Numbered from the stretch's first letter, positions 25,254 to 33,452 are shown. The stretch is 64,000 nt of DNA from DATBGO01 sp036558005 (GCA_036558005.1 DATBGO010000360.1:1-64000), one strand, 5' to 3'. A program made the numbers and translations. Notes: generated from the letters alone by a model not told the origin.

Positions 25254-26030
25254 ATGTCGCCAGAGTCTGGGAAAGACGATCATCAGCCTGACGTGATCGA
25301 GTCAGGCCGCGCTGGCCGGGCCGCGGGATGGCTGGGCGGCTGGGCGGCCGACCCGGTCCGCCGGGTGAAATGCATCGCCCCGCTCAACTCGTTCGCCTCG
25401 CTCGGGTCCGGGCTGCGTTCGCGCAGGCCGCTCGTGGTGGCCGGGATCAGCGTGCTGGGCCTGCTCGGCGGCGCGGGCGCGGCGCTGGCCACCACTAGTG
25501 CCGGCACCCCGGCCGCCGCGCCGAGCACCGTCGCCGCGACCCCGTCTCCTGGCGCGACGCCGCAGCCTGGCCAGCCGCACCGGATGTTCGGTCATGGCCT
25601 GCGCGGATTCGGCAGGATGGCTTTCGGCCCCGCGGGTCTCGGTCTCGCCGGGCCGGGCGCGCTGCACGGCCAGGTCACGGTGCGCAAGCCCGGCGGCGGA
25701 TTCCAGACCGTCGATATCCAGCGCGGCCAGGTCACGGCGGTATCGGCGACCTCGATAACGCTGCGCAGCGCCGACGGATATAGCCATAGCTACGCTATTT
25801 CGGACGCCACGATCGTCGACGCGCAGCGCGGCGGGATCTCCTCGGTGAAGACCGGCCACCAGGCGTCGCTGGTCGCGACCGTCAGCGGGAGCACCGCGAC
25901 CGCCGTCCGGGTCCAGGACCAGACGCTAATGATGCAGGGCAGGCAGCACTTCGGCTTCGGCGGCCAGCGGGGCGCGCACTGGACCGGTCCCAACCCGCCG
26001 TCGCAATCCTCCGGCGGCCAGCCTGGCTGA
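25254..26030 (+). CDS. Membrane-anchored extracellular protein, DUF5666-like
   Basis: This encodes 258 residues from ATG 25254, with GGAAGGAG upstream. A cytoplasmic segment of about 55 residues precedes one hydrophobic helix (about 59-82, RPLVVAGISVLGLLGG), then a Thr/Pro/Ala linker and a Gly/Phe-rich region. Residues 135-215 hold a small beta-rich domain: GQVTVRKPGGGFQTVDIQRG, VTAVSATSITLRSADGYSH and GHQASLVATVSGSTATAV. This resembles the DUF5666 beta-barrel found in exported actinobacterial proteins. The ligand is unknown. The AT-rich leader contains an inverted repeat that may control it. Confidence 0.68.
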   Translation: MSPESGKDDHQPDVIESGRAGRAAGWLGGWAADPVRRVKCIAPLNSFASLGSGLRSRRPLVVAGISVLGLLGGAGAALATTSAGTPAAAPSTVAATPSPGATPQPGQPHRMFGHGLRGFGRMAFGPAGLGLAGPGALHGQVTVRKPGGGFQTVDIQRGQVTAVSATSITLRSADGYSHSYAISDATIVDAQRGGISSVKTGHQASLVATVSGSTATAVRVQDQTLMMQGRQHFGFGGQRGAHWTGPNPPSQSSGGQPG

Positions 26031-26161
26031 CCGGGTACGCCACGCGGCCTGGGGTGATTCCCGGTGCGGGATTGGCTGCCCGGCTGAGGGGGTGACCGGG
26101 CTGGCGGGACAGCCGGGCCTGGCGCGCGATTTTGTCGGTGCCATGGGCGACAATCGCTGCT

Positions 26162-27955
26162 GTGCGGGTAGCTGTCGCGCCGGGGCCCTCCCGGACTGCG
26201 CTGCTGTGCGAGCTGAGCGCGGCTGGTGACCCGCTGGGGACTCCCGTTCAGGTCAATGATCTTGCCCGGGCTGTCGCGGGGTATGAGCGGGCGGACGGTG
26301 CGGGCGTCCGGTGGGTCTGGTCCAGCACCGCGCGGGTGTACCCGGCGCTGCTGCGGGCCGGGGTGCGGGTCGGGCGGTGTCATGACCTGGCCCTGGCCGC
26401 GGCGCTGATCGGCACCAGGGACGCCGCGGACGCGGGCCGCGGGGCGGGAGCGTCGGGCCACGGACCGGGCGGCGAGAGCGGGGCCGGCCAGCCGGACTGG
26501 GCGGTGGGTGACGCCGCGCTGCGCGACGCTGCGGGCCTGGCTGACGAGCTGGCCGGGTTCGCGGGACCGGCGCAGGGCGCGCTGTTCGAGCCGGAGGCGA
26601 GCGCCGCGCCGGACCTGAACGCGCTGCTCGGCTCGGTGATCACGGCGCACGCCGCGCAACTGCGGGCGATCGCCGCCGACGACCGCCCGGGCCGGTTCGG
26701 CGCGCTGATCGCGGCGGAGTCAGCGGGCGGCCTGGTCGCCGCGGAGATGAGCTACGCGGGCATCCCCTGGCGCGCTGACGTGCACGATGTGCTGCTGACC
26801 GGCATGCTCGGCCGCAGGCCGCCCGCGCATCCGCCGGGGATTAGGCCAGCACGGCTGGCCGAGCTCGTGACGCAGATCTCGGCGGTGTTCGGCGGGCGGC
26901 CGGTCAACCCCGATTCACCCGCGCAGATGATCAAGGCGTTCGCGGCTGATGGCGTCCGGCTGCCGTCGACCAGGTTCTCGGTGCTGCGTGAGGTTGATCA
27001 TCCGGCGGCCCGGCTGCTGATCGAGTACAAGGAACTGGCCCGGGTGCACGCCGCGCACGGCTGGGCCTGGCTGGACGCATGGGTGTCCGGCGGGAGGTTC
27101 AAGCCCGAGTACGTGGTGGGCGGGGTGGTGTCGGGTCGCTGGGCCTCGCGCGGCGGCGGGGCGCTGCAGATTCCGCGGGTGCTGCGCCGCGCCGTGGTGG
27201 CTGATCCGGGCTGGGTGCTGGTCGTCGCTGACGCCGCCCAGCTGGAGCCGCGGGTGCTCGCCGCCCTGGCCGGCGATCGGGCGTTCGCCGCCGTGGCCGC
27301 GAGCGGAGATCTGTATGAGGCGCTGTCCAGCGCGTTCGGCGCGGACCGCGGAAAGGCCAAGATCGCGCTGCTGTCGGCGATGTACGGCGGGGCCGGCGGC
27401 GAGGCCGGTCAGCTGCTGGCGGTGCTCCGGCGCCGGTTCCCGGCCGCGGCCGGGTACGTGGAGTCGGCCGCGCGGGCCGGAGAGGAGGGCGGCGTGGTCA
27501 AGTCGGTCCTCGGCCGCACCTGCCCGCCGCCGTCGGCCGCGTGGCGGGCGGTCACCGAGGAATCAGGCGACCCCGATGCCGAACGCGACCCGGGTGCTGG
27601 CCGGGCGGCCAGGGCGCGGGGCCGGTTCACCCGGAATTTCGTCGTCCAGGCCAGCGCCGCTGACTGGGCACTCGTGCTGCTCGCCGGGCTGCGGAGCCGG
27701 CTCGCGGCCCTCGCCGCGGCCGACGGCGACGGCGAGCCGGCCGGCTCCCCTGCTGACGCCGGGGACTGGGGCCCGCACCTGGTGTTCTTCCAGCACGACG
27801 AGGTGATCGTGCACTGCCCCGAGGCGATGGCCGAATCCGTGCTGGCAGCGGTCCAGGACGCGGCCGCCGCCGCCGGGCGGCTGGTGTTCGGCGAGACAGG
27901 CGTCCGCTTCCCGATGACCACCGCGGTCGTCAACTGCTACGCCGACGCGAAGTAG
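26162..27955 (+). CDS. PolA-like bifunctional 3'-5' exonuclease/DNA polymerase (short actinobacterial form)
   Basis: This encodes 597 residues with GTG 26162 as the likely start; no strong ribosome binding site is visible. The C-terminal half has family A polymerase motifs: motif A VVADAAQLEPRVLAALAGD (Asp357), a motif B region GKAKIALLSAMYGG, and motif C FQHDEVIVHCPE. The N-terminal half resembles a reduced exonuclease-like domain with WSSTARVYPALLRAGVR. The protein is much shorter than PolA and lacks the 5' nuclease. Actinobacteria carry this second PolA-like protein besides PolA; its role, probably repair synthesis, is not firmly known to me. Whether the exonuclease site is active is doubtful. 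Confidence 0.85.
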   Translation: MRVAVAPGPSRTALLCELSAAGDPLGTPVQVNDLARAVAGYERADGAGVRWVWSSTARVYPALLRAGVRVGRCHDLALAAALIGTRDAADAGRGAGASGHGPGGESGAGQPDWAVGDAALRDAAGLADELAGFAGPAQGALFEPEASAAPDLNALLGSVITAHAAQLRAIAADDRPGRFGALIAAESAGGLVAAEMSYAGIPWRADVHDVLLTGMLGRRPPAHPPGIRPARLAELVTQISAVFGGRPVNPDSPAQMIKAFAADGVRLPSTRFSVLREVDHPAARLLIEYKELARVHAAHGWAWLDAWVSGGRFKPEYVVGGVVSGRWASRGGGALQIPRVLRRAVVADPGWVLVVADAAQLEPRVLAALAGDRAFAAVAASGDLYEALSSAFGADRGKAKIALLSAMYGGAGGEAGQLLAVLRRRFPAAAGYVESAARAGEEGGVVKSVLGRTCPPPSAAWRAVTEESGDPDAERDPGAGRAARARGRFTRNFVVQASAADWALVLLAGLRSRLAALAAADGDGEPAGSPADAGDWGPHLVFFQHDEVIVHCPEAMAESVLAAVQDAAAAAGRLVFGETGVRFPMTTAVVNCYADAK

Positions 27956-27964
27956 CGGCCAGGG

Positions 27965-28399
27965 CTAGCTGGTCACGCCGTGACGCCCGCGCGAGACCGG
28001 GTTGGCGGGCGGCACCTCGGCCGTGCAGAACTTGCACCGGCGCGCGGCGATCGGGATCTGGCTCAGGCACTCGGGGCACGCACGCTCAACCGCCTCCTTG
28101 TTCCGCTCGGCGAACTCCAGCACCTTCGCGGCTGGCAGGACCACCAGGAAGTAGACCACGGCGGCGATGATCAGGAAGCTGAGCAGGACGTTGATGAACG
28201 CGCCGTAGGCGAACTTGCTGTGGTTGACGGTGAAACTGAGTGAGCCGAAGTTGGGCTTGCCTCCGATGGCACTGATGATGGGCGTGATCAGGTCTCTGAT
28301 CAGGCCCTGGACCACGGCGTTGAAGGCGACGCCGATGACCACGGCAACGGCCAGGTCGATCAGGTTGCCACGGAACAGGAACTTCTTGAAGCCGCTCAT
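27965..28399 (-). CDS. mscL: Large-conductance mechanosensitive channel MscL with C-terminal zinc ribbon
   Basis: This encodes 144 residues from ATG 28399, with GAGGGG upstream. The first helix, GNLIDLAVAVVIGVAFNAVV, and the second, FINVLLSFLIIAAVVYFLVV, are classic MscL segments flanking a short periplasmic loop. The pore opens under membrane tension and releases osmolytes. The C-terminus carries two CxxC pairs, CPEC and CKFC, 12 residues apart, which form a probable zinc ribbon in place of the usual plain helix end. The gene is divergent from the acetyltransferase and convergent with the polymerase, 9 bases apart. Confidence 0.94.
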   Translation of the reverse strand: MSGFKKFLFRGNLIDLAVAVVIGVAFNAVVQGLIRDLITPIISAIGGKPNFGSLSFTVNHSKFAYGAFINVLLSFLIIAAVVYFLVVLPAAKVLEFAERNKEAVERACPECLSQIPIAARRCKFCTAEVPPANPVSRGRHGVTS

Positions 28400-28637
28400 G
28401 GATCCCCTCGGCGGTCATGGCCTGGGTGGCGCGCTGGTTCAGTTTGTTCGCAGACGCTATCAACGGTTCAGCCCGGTTTCCGGCCAAACGGGGCACCGTG
28501 CGCGGATAGCCCGGTCACGGCCGCGCCCCCGGGCCGCGTGCGCTCCGCCTCCGGCCCCGGGCGGCGACCCGGCCGCGCTGTCGCAGCCGGCCGGAAATCG
28601 GGTGGCGTCAGGCAGCGGGCATCCACCAGCATGGAGC

Positions 28638-29480
28638 ATGGCCTGGACGCTAACAGAGAACCTGGAACAGTACGATGCCGCCGTCGGCGGGGTCCTGCGA
28701 GCCAGTCCGGTCAGTCACACCATTCAGCTCAGCGTCCTGGAGACCCTGCGTGTCAACGGCGCCTCGGCGTTCGGCGAGACCGCTCCGTTGTTTGGCTGGT
28801 GCCAGTCCGCAGACGGCGGAATTGACGGCTCGTTCCTGGTCACGCCGCCATTCCCGATCCTGCTCACGCCCATGTCCCTGGCGGCCGTCAGGCAGCTGGC
28901 CGAGGCGTTCAGGGCCAGCGGGAGAGACCTGGTCGGGGTCAACTCCGACCAAGGCACTGCCACCGCATTCGCGGCCGCGTGGCACGAGCTGACCGGCGCG
29001 AAATCAGCGGTTCACCGGCGGACCAGGATGTTCCGGCTGGATAGCCTGGTGCGGCCAGAGCCATGGCCGGCTGGCGCCGCCCGGGTGGCAGCCGAGCCGG
29101 ACCGGCAGTTGCTCGAGCGATGGTTCGGCGAATTCGGCCGGGAAGTCAACGAGCTTGGACACTTCTCCGGAGTGATCGATGACCGTCTCAGCTATGGCGG
29201 CATAACCCTCTGGGAAGCCGGCGGGGTGCCGGTCGCGATGGCCGGAATGACCCGCGCCGTAGCGGGGGTCGCCCGAGTCGGGCCGGTCTACACGCCAGCC
29301 GATCAGCGACGGCAAGGTTATGCGGGGGCGGCGACCGTCACGATCAGCCAGTCGATGCTCGACGCGGGGATTGAGCATGTCATCCTGTTCACCGACCTGG
29401 CCAACCCGACCAGTAACGCGCTCTACCAGCGGATCGGCTACATACCAGTCGAGGACACCGTGATCCTGGAATTCACCTAG
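28638..29480 (+). CDS. GNAT family N-acetyltransferase
   Basis: This encodes 280 residues. The open frame extends upstream, but ATG 28638, preceded by GGAG, is the sensible start because earlier sequence reads antisense through mscL. The N-terminal half (about 1-130) is a GNAT-like domain lacking a clear acetyl-CoA loop. The C-terminal half has the motif PVYTPADQRRQGYAGAAT with the RRxGYA acetyl-CoA pyrophosphate loop, then NPTSNALYQRIGYIPVEDTV. This is the GCN5-related fold; the acceptor is unknown. Its TAG stop shares the palindrome CTAG with the stop of the convergent gene ending at 29477. Confidence 0.85.
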   Translation: MAWTLTENLEQYDAAVGGVLRASPVSHTIQLSVLETLRVNGASAFGETAPLFGWCQSADGGIDGSFLVTPPFPILLTPMSLAAVRQLAEAFRASGRDLVGVNSDQGTATAFAAAWHELTGAKSAVHRRTRMFRLDSLVRPEPWPAGAARVAAEPDRQLLERWFGEFGREVNELGHFSGVIDDRLSYGGITLWEAGGVPVAMAGMTRAVAGVARVGPVYTPADQRRQGYAGAATVTISQSMLDAGIEHVILFTDLANPTSNALYQRIGYIPVEDTVILEFT

Positions 29481-29737
29481 CCCCCGTCACCCCACCTCTC
29501 CCGAAACCCACCAATAATCCGCTCCGCCTCCTCCTCACTAACCTCAACAAGATCATCAGTTGACTCGGCCCGCTTCCACTCAACTATGAGAGGGGTGAAA
29601 TGCCAGGTGAGATCTCGGCCAAGGGCTTCGTCACGAAAACCACCTTCATTAAGTGGCCGACGACGCGCCAAGCCCAGCGGTTCGGAGCGGGAGGTCCGTT
29701 GATCGATGATTGCATAATAGGTAATTAGGTCACTCAA
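29477..29737 (-). CDS. Small protein downstream of toxin-like gene, candidate immunity protein
   Basis: This encodes 86 residues from TTG 29737, which has AGGGA eight bases upstream and lies only two bases after the stop of the RelA/SpoT-like gene, so the two are almost certainly coupled. The protein is acidic at the C-terminus (VEVSEEEAERIIGGF) and soluble. Visible motifs are LITYYAIIDQRTS, then GGFRDEALGRDLTWHFT. Like the end of the upstream gene, its DNA is less GC-rich than the surroundings. The position, size and coupling fit an immunity partner or antitoxin. I cannot name a characterised homologue. It shares a CTAG stop with the acetyltransferase gene. Confidence 0.65.
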   Translation of the reverse strand: MSDLITYYAIIDQRTSRSEPLGLARRRPLNEGGFRDEALGRDLTWHFTPLIVEWKRAESTDDLVEVSEEEAERIIGGFRERWGDGG

Positions 29738-29739
29738 GC

Positions 29740-31584
29740 TTAGTATCCCTGCTTCCTGTAACTGGAGATATTTTCCACGCCTTTAGGGTTCGGAATTTTT
29801 GATGAAACCATCTTTTGGTATGTCTCTAGCTCCGGCAACTCGGATCCAACTAGACTGGGAGACCGAAGGCGTTCGTATGCCTGGTGCGTGAGTTGTTTAG
29901 CTTGGAAGCTCTCGACCGTGTGGAATTGCACTTCAAACTTTTGACCACCTGAGGTAATCCAGCGAGTGTTGACTCCTTTATACTCGTCGTTACCCCAATA
30001 GTTTCGAGTCAATATTAACTCGCAACCCGAACGCATCAGATGCTGGCAAGATTCGCGGTACTTCGTCAGATATTGATCGCTCTGGAATTCGAACGTGTAC
30101 CGGATAGCATCGGGAATTGTACCTAGGATCTCTTCGACACTCATATCTGGCTTATCACTTAATTCCTGGGCCACCTTCTCTTTAAAGCGAGATTCGCCTT
30201 TGAGGCGATTCTCATAACCGGCTAGACGGGTGCCAGGAAGGGTGGCCTCGACCTCGCGCATAATTGGGCTGATCTCCTGCTCGGCAGCACTTATCCGGGT
30301 GAACTCCTGGTTGGCCGCAATGTTCTCTTGAACGTTGAGGTACTGGCCGCCGTCGCCGCGCCAGGAGCCTGATTCGTCATCGGAGCGGTCAGCGGGCTTT
30401 CGTTCCTCTTCAGGCCAGCGCTCCAGGTGAGCCTGCCAGGCGGCCTGTAACTCCGGGAGCACATCGCGCCAGTAACCCTCGTACGCCGGATCATCTCCGT
30501 CCTGCTTCAGCTCGTCCGCCCGGGTGAGGCGGTCAGCTCGCGATGGCCGATCGGGTCGTGCCGGATACCGGACCCGGGCCGGCTCATCGCCGCGGGCCGG
30601 GTAGTCAGGTCGTGCCGGCCGCCGGTCGGGGCGTGCTGAGTAGTCAGGGCGTGCCAGGTAATCAGGGCGTGCTTGGCGCGCGTCCCGTGCCAGGTCAGCT
30701 GGCCGTGGCGAGTGACCGGGCCGGCCTGGCTCGCTGGGGCGGGTCGGGTTCCGCTCCGGTGCTGGTTCAGCTGTCCGCGCCGGATAGCTGGTCAGGGTCG
30801 GCTCGTCGGTTGCTCTGTCGCCCGGCAGGTCTCGCTGGCCGAACCAGGCTGTGTCGTCGGGCTCTGGCAGCCGCCCCGGGTCGCGAGGGTAGGTCCGCTG
30901 CCGGTCATCCAACCGGTCGGAGTAGCTGGCTCGCGCTGGCTCATCAGGCCGTGCTCGGTCGCCCGGCCGGGCAGGCTGCCTGGCTGCTGACTCATCAACT
31001 CGCGCGGGATAGCTGACCCGTGGCGGCTCGCCTGAACGCGAGGGCAGGCCGGGACCTCCTGGCCGCTCGGGCCGGGCTGGGTAGTCTGGCCGAGCCTGGT
31101 GATCGGCTCGCGTGGGTTGCCGGGATGGTGAGTCACTGGGGCGGGCCGGGTAGCTCGCTCGCGCTGGCTCGTCGGGCCGGGCTAGCTGGTTGGGCCGGTC
31201 AGGCCGGGCCGGGTCGCCGGGCGGAATCCGGGGGGTGAGGGGTGCTGGATAGCCGGGCCCGGTCTGGCGATCGGCTCGTTCGGGTTGCCGGGATGCTGAG
31301 TCAGCGGAATGCGCTGAGTAACTGGCGCGGGCCGGCCCGTCGAGCCGGGCTGGTTCGTCGGGACGGGCATGGCGGTCGGGGCGGGTCAGGCGGTCGGGCC
31401 GGGCCTGGGCACTGGGCTCAGTCCGCTGGCCGACTGGAGCTGGGTGTTCGGGGCGCGTCAGGAAATCGAGTCGTGCTGGAGGATCAGGGCGGGCTGTGGT
31501 CTCGGGCTGTGAGCGGTCGCCGAACCAGGCTGATTCGGGCCGCATGGAGTGGTCGGCGTCTCCGCGCGTATCGGGGCGGGGCAC
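29740..31584 (-). CDS. Repeat-rich polymorphic-toxin-like protein with C-terminal RelA/SpoT-type domain
   Basis: Counting from the first usual start, GTG 31584, the product has 614 residues. Residues 1-350 are disordered, with many RPDxPAR and YPARxxE repeats. Residues about 385-614 form a folded domain encoded by visibly AT-richer DNA. It shows RelA/SpoT synthetase motifs in order: RLKGESRFKEK (460-470), DAIRYTFEF (492-500), NYWGNDEYKGVN (528-539, equivalent to the substrate-binding Tyr loop) and FEVQFHT (550-556, with the catalytic-type Glu551). Such domains make ppGpp or related alarmones, and toxic versions pyrophosphorylate ATP/ADP or tRNA. No hydrolase or TGS domain is present. The small gene follows after 2 bases. 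I infer a polymorphic toxin; the frame is open far upstream, so the true N-terminus is unclear. Confidence 0.72.
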   Translation of the reverse strand: MPRPDTRGDADHSMRPESAWFGDRSQPETTARPDPPARLDFLTRPEHPAPVGQRTEPSAQARPDRLTRPDRHARPDEPARLDGPARASYSAHSADSASRQPERADRQTGPGYPAPLTPRIPPGDPARPDRPNQLARPDEPARASYPARPSDSPSRQPTRADHQARPDYPARPERPGGPGLPSRSGEPPRVSYPARVDESAARQPARPGDRARPDEPARASYSDRLDDRQRTYPRDPGRLPEPDDTAWFGQRDLPGDRATDEPTLTSYPARTAEPAPERNPTRPSEPGRPGHSPRPADLARDARQARPDYLARPDYSARPDRRPARPDYPARGDEPARVRYPARPDRPSRADRLTRADELKQDGDDPAYEGYWRDVLPELQAAWQAHLERWPEEERKPADRSDDESGSWRGDGGQYLNVQENIAANQEFTRISAAEQEISPIMREVEATLPGTRLAGYENRLKGESRFKEKVAQELSDKPDMSVEEILGTIPDAIRYTFEFQSDQYLTKYRESCQHLMRSGCELILTRNYWGNDEYKGVNTRWITSGGQKFEVQFHTVESFQAKQLTHQAYERLRSPSLVGSELPELETYQKMVSSKIPNPKGVENISSYRKQGY

Positions 31585-31755
31585 GGGACCGGGTGAAGCC
31601 GGGGGATCGCTGCGGGCTGGCTCATCCAGCCGAGCGGAGGACGGTTCACGGGGCGCGGACGCAGTAATACTGTCCCGGGGTTCCGCGGCGCCGTCACGGG
31701 GTGCCTGCCTGGCGGCTAGGTGTCCGGGGGCCGAAACTGCCGCAGCATGTGGTTC

Positions 31756-32025
31756 GCGTGGTTCAAGAGACCGATAACCGGCGGCGCCTGAGTCTGGGGC
31801 CCCGTATTCTGTGGCGCTTGGTTCCGCGGGCCTGGGTCCGGTTGCGCGTGGTTCAAGGGACCGGTAGCCGGTGGTGCCTGGGTTCGGGGTCTGGTGTTCG
31901 GCGGCGCGTGGTTCGGTGGCCCTGGGTCCGGTCGCGCGTGGTTCAAGGGACCGGTGTTCGGTGCCGCCTGAGTCCAGCGGCCGGAGTTGGGCGGAGCGTG
32001 GTTCCGCGGGCCGGGGATCGCTCGC
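31756..32025. repeat. 90-base imperfect tandem repeats, three copies
   Basis: GCGTGGTTCAAG followed by GGACCGGT or a variant recurs at 31756, 31846 and 31936, an exact 90-base period. On the minus strand each unit encodes YRSLEPR (HRSLEPRATGPR in the third unit) within a roughly 30-residue repeat of the toxin-like protein's N-terminal region. Confidence 0.75.
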
Positions 32026-32058
32026 GCGGTGTCCGGCGGTCCGTGATTCCGTCAGCCG

Positions 32059-32118
32059 GGGTTCGGCGGGCCTGGGCTCGGCGGGGCGGGGTTCGGCGGG
32101 CCGGGGTTCGGCGGGGCG
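32059..32118. repeat. 15-base tandem repeat, four copies
   Basis: Four units of GGGTTCGGCGGGSCG (with small changes) run in tandem. On the minus strand they encode PAEPR four times in the extended frame of the toxin-like gene. The array is simple coding repeat expansion. Confidence 0.8.
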
Positions 32119-32427
32119 GGCGGAGGGGTGGGTGTCCTGGGGGTGGATCTTGTCGGGGGTCTCGTCCCCGGGGCCGGCTTGCTTGCGGCTGGGGTTGGGG
32201 CCAGCGGGTTTGGCGGGGCCGTAGTCGGCGTCGACGGGCAGCTCGACAGTCCTGATACTCAGGACCGGGGGCTTCCTGGTCCCGTCATCGCGGTAAGGGG
32301 AGGACGGGTGCCCGTAGGGCAGCCGCTCCAGGCGGGCCAGCTCCGGCGAATCATGCCTGCGCGATACGTCTGGCGTGACCGGCTCAGGCGTATCCGGATG
32401 ATCCGTCGATTTAGCGATGGCGTCATC

Positions 32428-32815
32428 CTAGACCCGGACGCGGACATCGATCCGGTAGCTGCCGTCGCTCCCGTCGCGGTCGGGCCAGTTGGCCGCGGCC
32501 CATGCTGCTGACCGCGATACCGGCGACTGGCCGGGCGATACGGGGGCACGGGACAGGTAGCTTGCGGCGAGATCTGCGCAAAACGGGGCCAGCCGCGGAG
32601 TCAAGCCGGGAACTAGGGCCAAAACTAGGGCAGAAACTAGGGGGCCGACACTCGAAAGATTTCTGTCTACCAGCGAAGATTGCCGCGGCAGCCGTACTCT
32701 CTCGCTGCGGCGCTTGCCATGCTCTACGTCGGCTGCGGGGGCGGCGCCTGGCAAATATCCAGGTCAGTTGGAAGGCACGGAGCAGAGCTCCGGCCGCTTC
32801 GAGAGGCGGAAACCT
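32428..32815. other. Intergenic region before the zinc-ribbon membrane protein
   Basis: This 388-base stretch contains no gene I trust. A minus-strand open frame at 32428-32754 ends at the TAG preceding the toxin frame, but its composition is unconvincing. It holds three direct 12-base repeats at 32611-32643 and probably the promoter of the gene at 32816. Confidence 0.4.
32611..32643. repeat. Three 12-base direct repeats (AACTAGGGC core)
   Basis: AACTAGGGC occurs at 32611 and 32623, and AACTAGGGG at 32635, with an exact 12-base period. They are about 170 bases upstream of the start at 32816. A regulator binding tandem sites is possible; slippage is the alternative. Confidence 0.6.
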
Positions 32816-33388
32816 ATGATCTGCTCGCAGTGCGGCAACGATGTTGCCGCAGGGTCGGCAGCGTGCCCCAATTGCGGCGCACAGCTAGCCGGCGACGCTA
32901 GCCAGCCTGCTCCGGCCCCGGCCGGCGCGCCGGCCGGGGGGGCGACGCCCGCGGCAGCGGGCCAGGCCTTCAATTTCGACCTGCAGCGGCTCGGCCGCAA
33001 CGACCTGATTGCCGGCGTGGCGACGCTGGTGTTGTTCATCACGCTTTTCCTGCCCTGGTTCACCGCGCTCGGCCAGTCCGTGAACGGCTTGTACCACGGC
33101 TACATGTACATCACGCTGATTATCGCGCTTGTGCTCCTGGCCTACCTGGTGCTGAGGGCGGGGTTCGCGCAGCTGCCGTTCAATCTTCCGATCAAGAACG
33201 AGCAGCTGTTGCTGATCGGCACCGCCGTCAACTTCGTGCTAACGCTCATCTCGTTTGTGTTCAAGCCCGCGGGCGGTTTCGGGATCTCGATCGGCTGGGG
33301 CGTCGGGGCCTGGCTCGGCCTGATCGCGGCGATCGTCGCCGTTGTTCCTGAAGGGCTGCCGTTCGTCCGCGCCCGCACTGGCCGGTAG
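32816..33388 (+). CDS. Zinc-ribbon integral membrane protein
   Basis: This encodes 190 residues from ATG 32816, with GAGAGGCGG upstream. The N-terminus is a zinc ribbon with two CxxC pairs, MICSQCGNDVAAGSAACPNC. A Pro/Ala/Gly linker (about 28-58) leads to four predicted membrane helices: near 66-84 (LIAGVATLVLFITLFLPW), 100-120, 132-150 (LLLIGTAVNFVLTLISFVF) and 160-180. Similar zinc-ribbon and four-helix proteins are common in actinobacteria without known function. A strong hairpin follows at 33412-33452, so the gene appears monocistronic. Confidence 0.8.
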   Translation: MICSQCGNDVAAGSAACPNCGAQLAGDASQPAPAPAGAPAGGATPAAAGQAFNFDLQRLGRNDLIAGVATLVLFITLFLPWFTALGQSVNGLYHGYMYITLIIALVLLAYLVLRAGFAQLPFNLPIKNEQLLLIGTAVNFVLTLISFVFKPAGGFGISIGWGVGAWLGLIAAIVAVVPEGLPFVRARTGR

Positions 33389-33411
33389 GCCACTAGGCAG
33401 CACGGGCACTC

Positions 33412-33452
33412 GCTGGCCCGGCCGGACCCCCGCGGGGCCCGGCCGGGCCAGC
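33412..33452. terminator. Strong GC hairpin after the zinc-ribbon gene
   Basis: GCTGGCCCGGCCGG (33412-33425) pairs perfectly with CCGGCCGGGCCAGC (33439-33452). The gene upstream ends at 33388, so this is a likely intrinsic terminator without a T tail. Confidence 0.7.

Larger units (their letters stand above)
31585..32427 (-). other. In-frame upstream extension of the toxin-like gene, no usual start codon
   Basis: The reading frame of the gene ending at 29740 continues without a stop for 281 codons above GTG 31584, up to TAG at 32428-32430. Its translation is protein-like: the outermost part reads SPELARLERLPYGHPSSPYR followed by DDGTRKPPVLSIRTVELP, then low-complexity repeats of the same Arg/Pro/Glu/Ala character as the gene downstream. 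Yet it contains no ATG, GTG or TTG. Possible explanations are initiation at a rare codon (ATC at 32416-32418 has AGGA seven bases before it), loss of the true start by mutation, or a sequencing error. I regard it as probably once or still coding. Confidence 0.5.

Noticed and set aside
31756..32118. Repeat array as a possible CRISPR
   Set aside because: Units are contiguous, follow codon phase, have no unique spacers and no cas genes are nearby.
32428..32754. Minus-strand 108-codon frame directly upstream of the toxin-like frame and in the same phase
   Set aside because: Separated by a TAG, lacks a ribosome binding site and shows no resemblance to the repeat-rich protein; considered as a missing N-terminus but not supported.
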